64,000 nucleotides of DNA from assembly GCF_013778305.1 (NCBI RefSeq), contig NZ_JACEIC010000002.1:685708-749707 (forward strand). The letters run 5' to 3'. The notes under the pieces were generated by a model that was given only the letters and a program-made list of their open reading frames with translations, had not been told where the DNA came from and did not search any database. Positions 1 to 9,021 of this stretch are shown piece after piece. Origin of the DNA: Nocardioides agri (GTDB lineage Bacteria; Actinomycetota; Actinomycetes; Propionibacteriales; Nocardioidaceae). Position numbers and translations under genes: made by a program. The first letter of the stretch is position 1; each line of letters starts with the position of its first letter.

Positions 1-266
1 GCCCGCGGTTCGATGACGAGGTAGTCGTCGAGCCCCGCGGTCAGCCCGCTGATGCTCAGCGCGCCGCGGAGGACCACCATCTCCTCGCCGGCCGGCTGGT
101 GGCCGACGGCGTCGCGCTGCCAGCCGGGCGGGAAGGCGACGAGCACCGTGCGGGTCTGCCGCTCGGCGTCGGCGCGCAGCATCACGAGCCGCGCCGGCTC
201 GTCCGAGCCGGCGATGTGGTGCTCGATCCACGTGAGGTCGGCGGCGTCGAGGTCGACGAGGGTCAT
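1..266 (-). CDS. Cupin-domain protein (partial, runs off the window start)
   Basis: Only the first 88 codons are present; the rest lies beyond base 1. The ATG at 266 overlaps the TGA of the upstream cysteine hydrolase (ATGA), so it is translationally coupled to it. The stretch PPGWQRDAVGHQPAGEE followed by MVVLRGALSISG resembles the first conserved cupin motif, in which His and Glu residues bind a metal, as in ChrR-type or small stand-alone cupins. No signal peptide or membrane segment is visible. As third gene of the CoA-transferase/hydrolase operon it may be a small metal-dependent enzyme or a ligand sensor; substrate unknown. The C-terminal half is not visible, so the subfamily cannot be fixed. 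Confidence 0.7.
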   Translation of the reverse strand, partial: MTLVDLDAADLTWIEHHIAGSDEPARLVMLRADAERQTRTVLVAFPPGWQRDAVGHQPAGEEMVVLRGALSISGLTAGLDDYLVIEPR

Positions 267-871
267 GAGCTCGCTCCTGTGAGGTGGTCGATGACGGCCT
301 GCTCCGGCAGCACGTCGGCGTACTTGGCGTCGAGGTCGAGGAGGTTCTGGTCGTGGGTCGCGGCCTCGCGGTCGCCGCAGGCCTCGCGCGCCACGATCGG
401 CCGGAAGCCGTGCTGCAGCGCGTCGAGCGCGGTCGCGCGCACGCAGCCGCTGGTCGAGAAGCCGAGCACGACGACGGTGTCGACGCGGTTGGCGTTGAGC
501 GTCGCCGCCAGGCTGGTGCCGAAGAAGCCGGACGCGTACTGCTTGCTCACCACGACCTCGCCCGGCCGCGGGGCCGGCGCGACCGGGAAGGCGGCGTACG
601 GCGAGCCCTCCTCGAACGCGCTCAGCCCCGGCACCTTGACCGCGAACCAGCCGGCGTCGGCGCCACCGGGCGCGAGCCGCACCGTGGTGAAGACGACCGG
701 GTGCCCGCCCGCGCGAGCCGCCTCGACGACCCGCTCGGCGCTGGCCCGGGCTGCCTCGAAGCGGCCGCCCGCGTCGGTGAGCGGGCCGCCCTCCAGGTAG
801 GCCAGGCAGACGTCCACGACGACGACAGCGGGCTTGGAGCCCCAACCGATCCGAGCACCGAAGCCGTCCAT
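263..871 (-). CDS. Cysteine hydrolase, isochorismatase family
   Basis: A 202-residue alpha/beta hydrolase of the isochorismatase-like superfamily, which cleaves amide or vinyl-ether bonds through a Cys-Asp-Lys triad. Candidate catalytic residues are Asp20 (VVVVDVCLAYL), Lys110 (VVSKQYASGFFGT) and Cys143 (STSGCVRATALDAL), and the length is normal for the family. The sequence resembles N-carbamoylsarcosine amidase-type members more than true isochorismatases, but the substrate cannot be read from sequence. ATGA overlaps at both ends join it to the upstream CoA-transferase and the downstream cupin gene, so the three form one operon. Cytoplasmic; no signal peptide. Confidence 0.85.
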   Translation of the reverse strand: MDGFGARIGWGSKPAVVVVDVCLAYLEGGPLTDAGGRFEAARASAERVVEAARAGGHPVVFTTVRLAPGGADAGWFAVKVPGLSAFEEGSPYAAFPVAPAPRPGEVVVSKQYASGFFGTSLAATLNANRVDTVVVLGFSTSGCVRATALDALQHGFRPIVAREACGDREAATHDQNLLDLDAKYADVLPEQAVIDHLTGASS

Positions 872-2067
872 CAGATGATGCCCGCCTCGCTCAGCTCGGC
901 GCGGCGCTCGGGCGAGAGACCGAGCAGCTCGCCGTAGACCTGGTCGTTGAACTGGCCCAGGTCGGCGCCGGTCCACCGGATCGAGCCGGGCGTCGCCGAG
1001 AGCTTCGGGACGACGTTCTGCATCTTCAGGGTCCCGAAGGTCTGGTCGGGGACCTGGACGATGGAGTCGCGTGCCTTGAAGTGGGGGTCCGCGAGCATGT
1101 CCGCGGCCTTGTAGATCCGCCCGGCCGGGACGCCGCCGGCGTCCATCAGGTCCAGGAGCTCTGCGGCGTCGATGGTGGCCGTCCACTCCGAGATCAGCTC
1201 GTCGAGGTGGGCCTGGTCCCTGCCGCGGCCGACGTGGGTGGAGTACGCGTGCCCCGGCTCGGACCACTCGGGGTGGCCCATCATCGCGAACAGTCGCGAG
1301 GAGACCGAGTCCTGGTTGGCCGCGATCAGGATGAGCTGGTCGTCCCGGGTGGGGTAGACGTTCGACGGCGCCACGTTGGGCAGGATCGCGCCCGTGCGCT
1401 CGCGCTGGTAGCCGGCCTGGTCCCACTCGGTCACCAGCGACTCCATCATCGCCAGCACGGACTCGTAGATCGAGGCGTCGACGACCTGGCCCTCGCCGGT
1501 GGCGTCGCGGTGGTGCAGCGCCGAGAGCGCCCCCACGGTGGCGTGCATCGCCGCGAGCGAGTCGCCGATCGAGATGCCGGCCCGCGACGGCTGGCGGTCG
1601 GGGTCGCCGAGGATGTAGCGCAGGCCGCCCATGGCCTCGCCGATCGAGCCGTAGCCGGCCCGCGCGGCGTAGGGGCCGGTCTGGCCGTAGCCGGTGACGC
1701 GGACCAGGATGATGCCGGGGTTGACCTCGCGCAGGCGCTCGTAGGAGAGGTTCCACTTCTCGAAGGTCCCGGCCCGGAAGTTCTCGACGATGACGTCGGA
1801 CTTCGCGACCAGCTGGAGGAAGAGCTCCTGGCCCTCCTCCTCGCGCAGGTTGAGCGTGACCGTGCGCTTGTTGCGCCCGACCACCGGCCACCACAGCGAG
1901 GTGCCGTCGGTCCGCCCCCACTGCCGCATGGGGTCACCGGTGCCGGGCGCCTCGACCTTGATCACGTCGGCGCCTTGGTCGGCCATCAGCGTCGCCGCGA
2001 ACGGCCCGGCCAGCAGCTGACCCGCCTCGATCACCCGGACTCCGGCCAGCGGCCCCGCACTCGTCAT
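871..2067 (-). CDS. Family III CoA-transferase (CaiB/BaiF)
   Basis: A 398-residue enzyme that moves CoA between carboxylic acids by way of an aspartyl-CoA anhydride. The N-terminus (GVRVIEAGQLLAGPFAATLMAD) and the block IKVEAPGTGDPMRQWG are typical. Asp169 (SIGDSLAAM) sits where formyl-CoA transferase has its catalytic Asp. It is the first gene of the minus operon and is divergent, 32 bp away, from an HMG-CoA lyase. Human SUGCT, of this same family, makes HMG-CoA from 3-hydroxy-3-methylglutarate and succinyl-CoA, so the pair could feed free hydroxymethylglutarate or a related acid into the lyase. That link rests on context only; other acid substrates are possible. Confidence 0.9.
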   Translation of the reverse strand: MTSAGPLAGVRVIEAGQLLAGPFAATLMADQGADVIKVEAPGTGDPMRQWGRTDGTSLWWPVVGRNKRTVTLNLREEEGQELFLQLVAKSDVIVENFRAGTFEKWNLSYERLREVNPGIILVRVTGYGQTGPYAARAGYGSIGEAMGGLRYILGDPDRQPSRAGISIGDSLAAMHATVGALSALHHRDATGEGQVVDASIYESVLAMMESLVTEWDQAGYQRERTGAILPNVAPSNVYPTRDDQLILIAANQDSVSSRLFAMMGHPEWSEPGHAYSTHVGRGRDQAHLDELISEWTATIDAAELLDLMDAGGVPAGRIYKAADMLADPHFKARDSIVQVPDQTFGTLKMQNVVPKLSATPGSIRWTGADLGQFNDQVYGELLGLSPERRAELSEAGII

Positions 2068-2099
2068 GGACGGGATCGTATATCAGATATATTCGCGTC
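2068..2099. promoter_or_regulatory. Divergent promoter with 13-bp palindrome
   Basis: The 32 bp between the CoA-transferase and HMG-CoA lyase starts contain the perfect palindrome TATATC-A-GATATA (2079-2091). TATATT at 2088-2093 is an ideal -10 hexamer exactly 6 nt before the lyase ATG, so that mRNA is probably leaderless and an operator would overlap its -10. One regulator bound here could control both sides. No regulator gene lies next to it in the window. Confidence 0.55.
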
Positions 2100-2996
2100 A
2101 TGGCGGACATCCAGATCGTCGAGGTCGCCCCTCGCGACGGGCTCCAGAACGAGCGGACGCTGGTCTCCACGGCCGACAAGGCGGCGCTGGTACGCCGCGC
2201 GCTCGACGCCGGCATCTCCCGCGTCGAGGTCACCGCGTTCGCCCACCCCGAGCGGGTGCCGCAGATGGCCGACGCGGAGGCGGTGATGGCCGAGGTGCGC
2301 GACGACCCGCGGCTGCGCTCGATCGGCCTGGTGCTCAACCGGCGCGGCCTGGACCGGGCCGTCGCGGCCGGCTGTCACGAGGCGACCGTGGTCGTCGTCG
2401 TGTCCGACGGGCTGGCGGTGAGGAACCAGGGCGCCGACACCGCCGCCCAGGTCGCCGCCTGGCAGGCGATGGCCGACGACGCGCGGGCAGCCGGGCTCGC
2501 GACCACCGTGATCCTGGCCGCCGCGTTCGGCTGCCCCTTCGACGGCGAGGTCTCCATCGACCGGGTGCTGGAGGTCGCCCGCGGCGTCCTCGACGGCGGC
2601 CCGGACGAGCTCGCGATCGCGGACACGATCGGCGTCGGCGTACCCGCCCAGGTGCGGTCGATCGTCGCCGGCCTCCGCACGCTGGACGCCGGGATCCCGC
2701 TCCGGGCGCACTTCCACAACACCCGCAACACCGGCTACGCCAACGCGCTGGCGGCGGTCGAGTCGGGCGTCACCGTGCTCGACGCATCCGCCGGCGGCAT
2801 CGGGGGCTGCCCGTTCGCGCCCGGCGCGACCGGCAACATCGCCACCGAGGACCTCGGCTACCTGCTGTCCCGCTCGGGCGTCGAGACCGGCGTCGACCTG
2901 GCCTCGATCGCGGCCACCGGCACCTGGATCAGCGACCTGGTCGGCTACCCGCAGGCACCGGCCATGCTCGGCCGCGCGGGCGGGTTCCCGGGCTAG
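2100..2996 (+). CDS. mvaB: Hydroxymethylglutaryl-CoA lyase
   Basis: A 298-residue TIM-barrel lyase of the HMGL-like family, cleaving HMG-CoA to acetyl-CoA and acetoacetate, the last step of leucine breakdown. Visible landmarks: EVAPRDGLQNE at 8-18 with catalytic Arg12 and Asp13; metal ligands His204 and His206 in RAHFHNTRN; and the glycine-loop GGIGGCPFAPGATGN with the active-site Cys237. All match human HMGCL. The ATG is 6 nt downstream of TATATT, pointing to a leaderless transcript. The 3' end overlaps the convergent RTX gene by 4 bp with no terminator between them. A paralogue acting on a related branched 3-hydroxyacyl-CoA cannot be excluded. Confidence 0.92.
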   Translation: MADIQIVEVAPRDGLQNERTLVSTADKAALVRRALDAGISRVEVTAFAHPERVPQMADAEAVMAEVRDDPRLRSIGLVLNRRGLDRAVAAGCHEATVVVVVSDGLAVRNQGADTAAQVAAWQAMADDARAAGLATTVILAAAFGCPFDGEVSIDRVLEVARGVLDGGPDELAIADTIGVGVPAQVRSIVAGLRTLDAGIPLRAHFHNTRNTGYANALAAVESGVTVLDASAGGIGGCPFAPGATGNIATEDLGYLLSRSGVETGVDLASIAATGTWISDLVGYPQAPAMLGRAGGFPG

Positions 2997-4174
2997 CGCT
3001 CGCAGCCGCGGGAGACCTCGGCGCGGCAGCGGTCCGCTCCGGACCCGCCGGCCGCCCGGTCGCGATCGAGGCCGCCGAGCAGGGTGTCGTCCCCGCCGCC
3101 GCCGACGAGCACGTCCCGGCCCGACCGGCCCAGCAGCCGGTTGGGGCCGGCGTCGCCGATCACCACGTCGTCGTACATCGAGGCCTTCACATTCTCGACG
3201 CCGTGCACGGTGACGCCGACCCGGCCGTAGCGGCCGTGCCCGGTGCGGAGGTCCAGCCGCAGGCCGCGGGTCGCCATCGAGAGACGGATCAGGTCGCCGC
3301 GGTCGGCACCGCCGTCGACCACGTCGTGGCAGCGCTGCGGGTCGCAGCGCCGGCCGTTCTGGACGTCGACGTTGAGGTAGTCGCTGCCGGCCCCGCCGAG
3401 GAGCCGCATGTCGGACGCGGGGTCGTCCTCGTCTCGGCTCGACCAGATGTTGTCGTTGCCGTCCTCGCCGAGCGCGGTGCCGGCCCCGTCGAGCCGCAGC
3501 TCGTCGGCCCCGGGACCGCCGCGCAGCGTGCCGTGCGCCTCGAGGTGGTCGTCGCCGTCCCCGCCGTCGGCCACGTCGGGCGCGGCACTCGCGTCGTACC
3601 GGCGCAGGTTGCCCATGAAGACGTCCCGGCCGGACGCACCGAGGAAGGTGTCCGGGCCCGGCGATCCGACGATGGAGCGGGGTCCGCTGAACGTGTCGTG
3701 CCCCTCGCCGTCGGCCGTCCCGGTCGGCACCGAGATCGTCACGCCGTCGGTGCCGCCGAAGACCAGGATCGAGTCGACGTCGCCGAGCACCTCGTCGTCA
3801 CCCGGGCCGGGAACGAGCGTCACCCCGAACATGCTGGTGGCGTCGCGGAGCAGGTCGTCGCCGTCGTCGCCGTACGCGGTCCCGCCGACTCCCTCGATCA
3901 AGTCGTCGCCGGGCCCGCCGTGCACGACGGACAGCGCCCCGGCCCCGTAGCAGATGACGTCGTCGCCGCCCCTGCCGTCAACCAGGGCGGTGGCCACGCC
4001 CGTCGCGTCGATCACGTCCGGGCCGTCGGTGCCCTCGATCGGCACGTTGTTGGCCGTCACGGTGATCGTGACCGGCCGGCCCTGGCAGGTCTCCGCGGCG
4101 TACGACGGAGCGGCGGCGGCCAGGCCACCGGCGAGGAGCAGGAGCGCGGCCGAGCCCGCGGTGAGAAGCCTCAT
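2993..4174 (-). CDS. Secreted RTX-type calcium-binding repeat protein
   Basis: A 393-residue exported protein. A Sec signal peptide (MRLLTAGSAALLLLAGGLAAAAPSYA) precedes a mature chain made almost wholly of degenerate RTX nonapeptides, for example GGPGDDLIEG, GPGDDEVLGD, GGDGDDHLEAHG, GGPGADELRLDG, GGAGSDYLNV and, near the C-terminus, GGGGDDTLLGG. Such repeats bind Ca2+ and fold into a parallel beta-roll outside the cell. No catalytic domain or type I secretion genes are seen. I chose ATG 4174 over in-frame GTG 4183 because that GTG directly follows a -10-like TACGCT (4184-4189). Actinobacteria carry many such RTX-only proteins of unknown role; adhesive or structural functions are possible. 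Confidence 0.8.
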   Translation of the reverse strand: MRLLTAGSAALLLLAGGLAAAAPSYAAETCQGRPVTITVTANNVPIEGTDGPDVIDATGVATALVDGRGGDDVICYGAGALSVVHGGPGDDLIEGVGGTAYGDDGDDLLRDATSMFGVTLVPGPGDDEVLGDVDSILVFGGTDGVTISVPTGTADGEGHDTFSGPRSIVGSPGPDTFLGASGRDVFMGNLRRYDASAAPDVADGGDGDDHLEAHGTLRGGPGADELRLDGAGTALGEDGNDNIWSSRDEDDPASDMRLLGGAGSDYLNVDVQNGRRCDPQRCHDVVDGGADRGDLIRLSMATRGLRLDLRTGHGRYGRVGVTVHGVENVKASMYDDVVIGDAGPNRLLGRSGRDVLVGGGGDDTLLGGLDRDRAAGGSGADRCRAEVSRGCER

Positions 4175-4223
4175 GGCCGACACAGCGTAGGGCGGGCACG
4201 CAGCGTTACCGACAATGCGCGAT

Positions 4224-4265
4224 TCGGCGCAGCCTTCTCCTGATGCCAGGGGAAGGCTGCGCCGA
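4224..4265 (-). terminator. Strong hairpin downstream of ilvC
   Basis: Perfect 14-bp inverted repeat: TCGGCGCAGCCTTC (4224-4237) and its complement (4252-4265), with a 14-nt loop. It lies 12 bp beyond the ilvC stop and should end the ilvBNC transcript. No T-run follows, so it is a GC-rich actinobacterial-type terminator. The outer arm sequence TCGGCGCAG recurs in the hairpin at 40690-40738 (see repeats). Confidence 0.7.
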
Positions 4266-4276
4266 CGCGGCGTCGA

Positions 4277-5350
<1,074 letters not shown>

Positions 5351-5914
5351 TCAGCCCGCGGCAGGCGGGGCCGGAACGGAGACCGGGCGCAGGCTGCGCT
5401 CGGAGATGGAGCGGGAGCCGCGGCCGATCGCGACCATGCCGGACTGCACGAGCTCCCGGATGCCGAAGGGCTCCAGGACCCGCAGCAGGTCGCCGAGCTT
5501 GTCGGCGTTGCCGACGGCCTGGATCGTGATCGCGTCGGTGGCGACGTCGACGACCTTGGCCCGGAAGAGCTGGACGGCGTCGAGCACCTGGCCGCGCGTC
5601 TCGGCGTCGGCCTTGACCTTGACCAGCAGCAGCTCACGGTTGATCGCCGAGGTGCCGTCGAGCTCGACGATCTTGATGACCTCGATCAGCTTGTTGAGCT
5701 GCTTGGTCACCTGCTCGAGGGGGGACTCCTCCACGTTGACGACGATCGTCATCCGGGAGATCTCGGCGTGCTCGGTCGGGCCCACCGCGAGCGACTCGAT
5801 GTTGTAGCCGCGGCGGCTGAAGAGGCCGGCGATCCGGGCCAGGACGCCGGGCTTGTTCTCGACGAGCACCGACAGCGTGTGCTTGGTGCCGGTCGCGGGC
5901 ACGATGGCGGTCAT
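5351..5914 (-). CDS. ilvN: Acetolactate synthase small (regulatory) subunit
   Basis: A 187-residue regulatory subunit that activates IlvB and gives feedback inhibition by valine. The N-terminal ACT domain begins HTLSVLVENKPGVLARIAGLF (about residues 11-80), followed by the usual C-terminal small-subunit domain with GMVAIGRGSRSIS. I chose ATG 5914, which leaves 2 bp after the ilvB stop; an in-frame extension upstream would lie inside ilvB. It acts in the cytoplasm as a complex with IlvB. Confidence 0.96.
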   Translation of the reverse strand: MTAIVPATGTKHTLSVLVENKPGVLARIAGLFSRRGYNIESLAVGPTEHAEISRMTIVVNVEESPLEQVTKQLNKLIEVIKIVELDGTSAINRELLLVKVKADAETRGQVLDAVQLFRAKVVDVATDAITIQAVGNADKLGDLLRVLEPFGIRELVQSGMVAIGRGSRSISERSLRPVSVPAPPAAG

Positions 5915-5916
5915 GC

Positions 5917-7668
5917 TCAGAGCTCCACTTCTGCGTCGTCGTCGAACTTCGGCGCCAGGTCGCGCGCGTACTTGATGTCGTCGTTGCTGGTGCCGGCGGC
6001 GACCATCGGCCACACCATCGCGTCACGGTGCACCCGGAAGTCCACCACGACCGGGACGTCGTTGATCTCCATCGCCTTGCGGATCGTCGCGTCGACGTCG
6101 GCGGGGCTCTCGCAGGACAGGCCCACGCAGCCGTAGGCCTCGGCCAGCTTGACGAAGTCGGGGATCCGCTTGGAGTGCAGGTCGGTGTTGGAGTAGCGCT
6201 CGTTGTAGAACAGCGACTGCCACTGCCGCACCATGCCGAGCGACTCGTTGTTGATCACCGCGACCTTGATCGGGATGTCGTTGATCGCGCAGGTGGCGAG
6301 CTCCTGGTTGGTCATCTGGAAGCAGCCGTCGCCGTCGATCGCCCACACGGTCGTGTCCGGCCGGCCGACCTTGGCGCCCATCGCGGCGGGCACGGCGTAG
6401 CCCATCGTGCCGAGGCCGCCGGAGTTGATCCAGGAGTTCGGCCGCTCGTAGCCCACGAACTGCGCCGCCCACATCTGGTGCTGGCCCACGCCCGCGGCGT
6501 ACACGGCGTCCGGGCCGGCGATCGCACCGAGCCGCTCGATGACGTACTGGGGTGCGAGGCTGCCGTCGGCCGGGCTGTCGTAGCCCAGCGGGTAGCGCTT
6601 CTTGATGCCGGTCAGGAAGGCGACCCACGCCTCGTAGTCACCGGTGTGGCCGGCGTCGCCCTCGGCGCGCAGCGTGGCGACGAGGTCACGGATCACCTCG
6701 CGGCAGTCGCCCACGATCGGGACGTCGACGACGCGGTTCTTGCCGATCTCCGCCGGGTCGATGTCGGCGTGGATGACCTTCGCGCCCGGCGCGAACGAGT
6801 CGAGGTTGCCGGTCACCCGGTCGTCGAAGCGGGCGCCGAGGCTGATGATCAGGTCGGACTTCTGCAGGCTCGCCACCGCGGCCACCGTGCCGTGCATGCC
6901 CGGCATGCCGAGGTGCTGCGGGTGGCTGTCGGGGAACGCGCCGCGCGCCATCAGCGTGGTGACGACCGGCATCCCGGTGAGCTCGGCCAGCTCGCGCAGG
7001 TCAGCGGCGGCGCCGGCGCGGATGCAGCCGCCACCGACGTAGAGCACCGGCCGGCGGGCGGCGAGGATGAGCCGCGAGGCCTCGCGGATCTGCTTGGCGT
7101 GCGGCCGGGTCACCGGGCGGTAGCCCGGCAGCGCGAGCTCGGAGGGCCAGGCGTAGGTCGTCATCGCCTGCAGCGCCGACTTCGCGACGTCGACGAGCAC
7201 CGGGCCGGGGCGCCCGGTGGAGGCGATGTGGAACGCCTCGGCGATCGTGCGCGGGATGTCCGCCGGGTCGGTGACCAGGAAGTTGTGCTTGGTGATCGGC
7301 ATCGTGATGCCGCGGATGTCGGCCTCCTGGAAGGCATCGGTGCCGATCGCGGCCGCGCCGACCTGGCCGGTCACGGCCACGATCGGGACCGAGTCCATGT
7401 GCGCGTCGGCCAGGGGGGTCACCAGGTTGGTGGCGCCCGGGCCGGAGGTCGCCATGCAGACGCCCACGCGTCCGGTCGCGGCGGCGTACCCCTGCGCGGC
7501 GTGGCCGGCACCCTGCTCGTGGCGCACCAGGATGTGCCGGATCGAGGAGTCCATGAGGGGGTCGTACGCCGGGAGGATGGCGCCGCCGGGGATCCCGAAG
7601 ATCTCCGTCGTGCCTGCCGCCTCCAGCGACTTGATCAGGCTCTGGGCGCCTGTCACCTGCTCGCTCAT
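5917..7668 (-). CDS. ilvB: Acetolactate synthase large (catalytic) subunit
   Basis: A 583-residue ThDP- and FAD-dependent enzyme condensing two pyruvates, or pyruvate with 2-ketobutyrate: the committed step to branched-chain amino acids. The catalytic Glu is Glu51 in [16 protein letters not shown]. The ThDP-binding block reads [14 protein letters not shown] and ends in an NN pair. Domain order (PYR, central FAD-binding, PP) and length are normal. First structural gene of ilvBNC; its ATG lies 36 nt beyond the U-run end of the attenuator terminator, so its transcription depends on read-through. Confidence 0.97.
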   Translation of the reverse strand: MSEQVTGAQSLIKSLEAAGTTEIFGIPGGAILPAYDPLMDSSIRHILVRHEQGAGHAAQGYAAATGRVGVCMATSGPGATNLVTPLADAHMDSVPIVAVTGQVGAAAIGTDAFQEADIRGITMPITKHNFLVTDPADIPRTIAEAFHIASTGRPGPVLVDVAKSALQAMTTYAWPSELALPGYRPVTRPHAKQIREASRLILAARRPVLYVGGGCIRAGAAADLRELAELTGMPVVTTLMARGAFPDSHPQHLGMPGMHGTVAAVASLQKSDLIISLGARFDDRVTGNLDSFAPGAKVIHADIDPAEIGKNRVVDVPIVGDCREVIRDLVATLRAEGDAGHTGDYEAWVAFLTGIKKRYPLGYDSPADGSLAPQYVIERLGAIAGPDAVYAAGVGQHQMWAAQFVGYERPNSWINSGGLGTMGYAVPAAMGAKVGRPDTTVWAIDGDGCFQMTNQELATCAINDIPIKVAVINNESLGMVRQWQSLFYNERYSNTDLHSKRIPDFVKLAEAYGCVGLSCESPADVDATIRKAMEINDVPVVVDFRVHRDAMVWPMVAAGTSNDDIKYARDLAPKFDDDAEVEL

Positions 7669-7704
7669 CGTTCCTCGTCCTGTCCTGGTTCCCTGTGCCT
7701 GGCC

Positions 7705-7743
7705 AACAAAAAACCCCTCGGCCCGGCGGTGGGCGGCGAGGGG
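7705..7743 (-). terminator. Attenuator terminator of the ilvBNC leader
   Basis: On the minus strand the arms CCCCTCG and CGAGGGG (7737-7743 with 7714-7720), extended by a GCCC/GGGC inner stem and a 2-nt bulge, are followed at once by TTTTTTGTT (7713-7705). This is the only textbook intrinsic terminator with a long U-run in the window. It lies between a leader ORF and ilvB, which is diagnostic of transcriptional attenuation. Confidence 0.9.
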
Positions 7744-7770
7744 TGACGTGCGCGCGGAGTCGGTGTCGAC

Positions 7771-7815
7771 TCAGCTCACACGTCGCGTGCGTACAAGGAG
7801 AAGGTCCATGCGCAT
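7771..7815 (-). CDS. ilvBNC leader peptide
   Basis: A 14-codon ORF encoding MRMDLLLVRTRRVS, ending 27 nt before the attenuator stem. Five of its residues are leucine or valine (Leu5-Leu6-Leu7-Val8, Val13), the amino acids whose charged-tRNA shortage should stall the ribosome and block terminator formation. TACCGT (7822-7827) lies exactly 6 nt before the ATG, so transcription probably starts at the ATG itself and the peptide is read from a leaderless mRNA. Branched-chain leader peptides before ilvB are established in other actinobacteria such as Corynebacterium; this sequence is inferred from position and composition. Confidence 0.8.
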   Translation of the reverse strand: MRMDLLLVRTRRVS

Positions 7816-7890
7816 GCGACCACGGTAGCGGCACCCGTCGTGCGCCCGCGACCGAGTCTGCCACGCGTCCCAGCATCTGGGACAGCGGTC

Positions 7891-8565
7891 TCACTCTCCG
7901 GCTGGTTCCCGCCCGTCGGCCGTGCAGACGCAGACCTTGTTGCCGTGTGCGTCCGCGAGCACCCAGTAGGCCGGCACCGCCTCCTCGCTCACCAGCGTGC
8001 CGCCGGCGGCGACCGCGGCCCGCACCCGCTCCTCGGCGACCTCGCGGGGCACCACGATGTCGAGGTGGAACCGCTGCTGCACCTCGCCCGTCGCACCGGG
8101 GGCCTCCTGGAACCACAGCGTGTTGTTGCGCCCGCCGCGGTCCATGATCTCGCTCGGCCACGCCGAGTCGTCGTAGCCGAGCACCGCGGCCCAGAACGGC
8201 TTGACCTCGGCGTAGGCCGGCACGTCGAGCGCCAGCTCGAGCGTGGAGACCTCGCGGGGGGCGGCCTCGACGCCGAGCTCGGCGGCGATCTCCGAAATCC
8301 GGCGCGCCAGCGCGATGTCGCGGCTGGTCACGCCGTGCACGTCGTGGCTCTGCAGGTCGACGTCGACCTGGGGGTAGGTGAGCACCACGTCGGGGTGGTG
8401 GTTGGCCTCCTCGGCCGCCTCGGTGATGCGGGTGACCAGCTCGAGGCCCTTGACGAAGCTGCGCGTCGAGAAGCGCGCATGCAGCTTCATCAGGAAGAAC
8501 CGCCAGTCGTCGAGGCCCTCGGCCTGCACCTGCGGGTAGCGAAGCACGGTCTTGGAGTCGGTCAC
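7891..8565 (-). CDS. Pterin-4a-carbinolamine dehydratase fused to a VOC/glyoxalase-like domain
   Basis: 224 residues in two domains. Residues about 1-95 are a 4a-hydroxytetrahydrobiopterin dehydratase fold with the signature EEANHHPDVVLTYPQV containing the catalytic His pair. Residues about 105-220 are a glyoxalase/VOC-like module (LELALDVPAYAEVKPFWAAVLGY, then FHLDIVVPREVAEERV). The GTG start overlaps the TGA of the upstream VOC gene (GTGA). Dehydratases of this type recycle tetrahydropterin cofactor or help molybdopterin metabolism. No aromatic amino acid hydroxylase is nearby, so the partner is unknown. The fusion recurs in actinobacteria, but I know of no defined role for the second domain. 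Confidence 0.85.
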   Translation of the reverse strand: MTDSKTVLRYPQVQAEGLDDWRFFLMKLHARFSTRSFVKGLELVTRITEAAEEANHHPDVVLTYPQVDVDLQSHDVHGVTSRDIALARRISEIAAELGVEAAPREVSTLELALDVPAYAEVKPFWAAVLGYDDSAWPSEIMDRGGRNNTLWFQEAPGATGEVQQRFHLDIVVPREVAEERVRAAVAAGGTLVSEEAVPAYWVLADAHGNKVCVCTADGREPAGE

Positions 8566-8978
8566 GGGAGCACCACCTGTCCGATCGGTCCGGGGTTGAA
8601 GGCGACTTCCCAGCGGTAGCCGTCGGGGTCGCCGAAGTAGCCGGTGTAGCCGCCCCACTCGCGCTCGACCGCCTCGCCGACCGGCTCGGCGCCCGCGGCC
8701 CGGGCCGTCGCGAGCACCGCGTCGACCTCCGCGCGCGTGGGGACGTTGTGGGCGAGGGTGATCGGGGCCAGGCCGGGCCCGCGCCGCACCTCGCCGACCT
8801 CGGCCTCGAAGTGCTCCTGCACCCAGAGGGAGAGCACGAGGTGCTCGCCGGCCTGGATCATCAGCACGTCGCCGGGGACGTCGAGCGACGCCGTCCAGCC
8901 GAGGCCGTCGAGGTAGAAACGCCGGGCCGCGTCGAGGTCGCGGACGGCGAGGGTGACGAAGCTGATCCGCTGGTCCAC
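8562..8978 (-). CDS. VOC family (glyoxalase/bleomycin-resistance-like) protein
   Basis: A 138-residue vicinal-oxygen-chelate protein with two beta-alpha-beta-beta-beta modules: ISFVTLAVRDLDAARRFYLDGLGW at the N-terminus and GYTGYFGDPDGYRWEVAFNPG at the C-terminus, the latter holding the usual metal-ligand Glu of the second module. I chose GTG 8978, preceded by AAGGTGGGGGC, over the in-frame GTG at 8996. It is coupled by GTGA to the dehydratase-VOC gene. Members bind or turn over many small molecules, so the substrate is unknown. Confidence 0.8.
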   Translation of the reverse strand: MDQRISFVTLAVRDLDAARRFYLDGLGWTASLDVPGDVLMIQAGEHLVLSLWVQEHFEAEVGEVRRGPGLAPITLAHNVPTRAEVDAVLATARAAGAEPVGEAVEREWGGYTGYFGDPDGYRWEVAFNPGPIGQVVLP

Positions 8979-9021
8979 GCCCCCACCTTGGCACACCGCA
9001 CCGACAGCGCCCAGGCCATGA

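Noticed and set aside
7669..7890. T-box or other riboswitch ahead of ilvB
   Set aside because: No T-box sequence (TGGNACC-type) or specifier stem; the leader peptide plus terminator explains the region.
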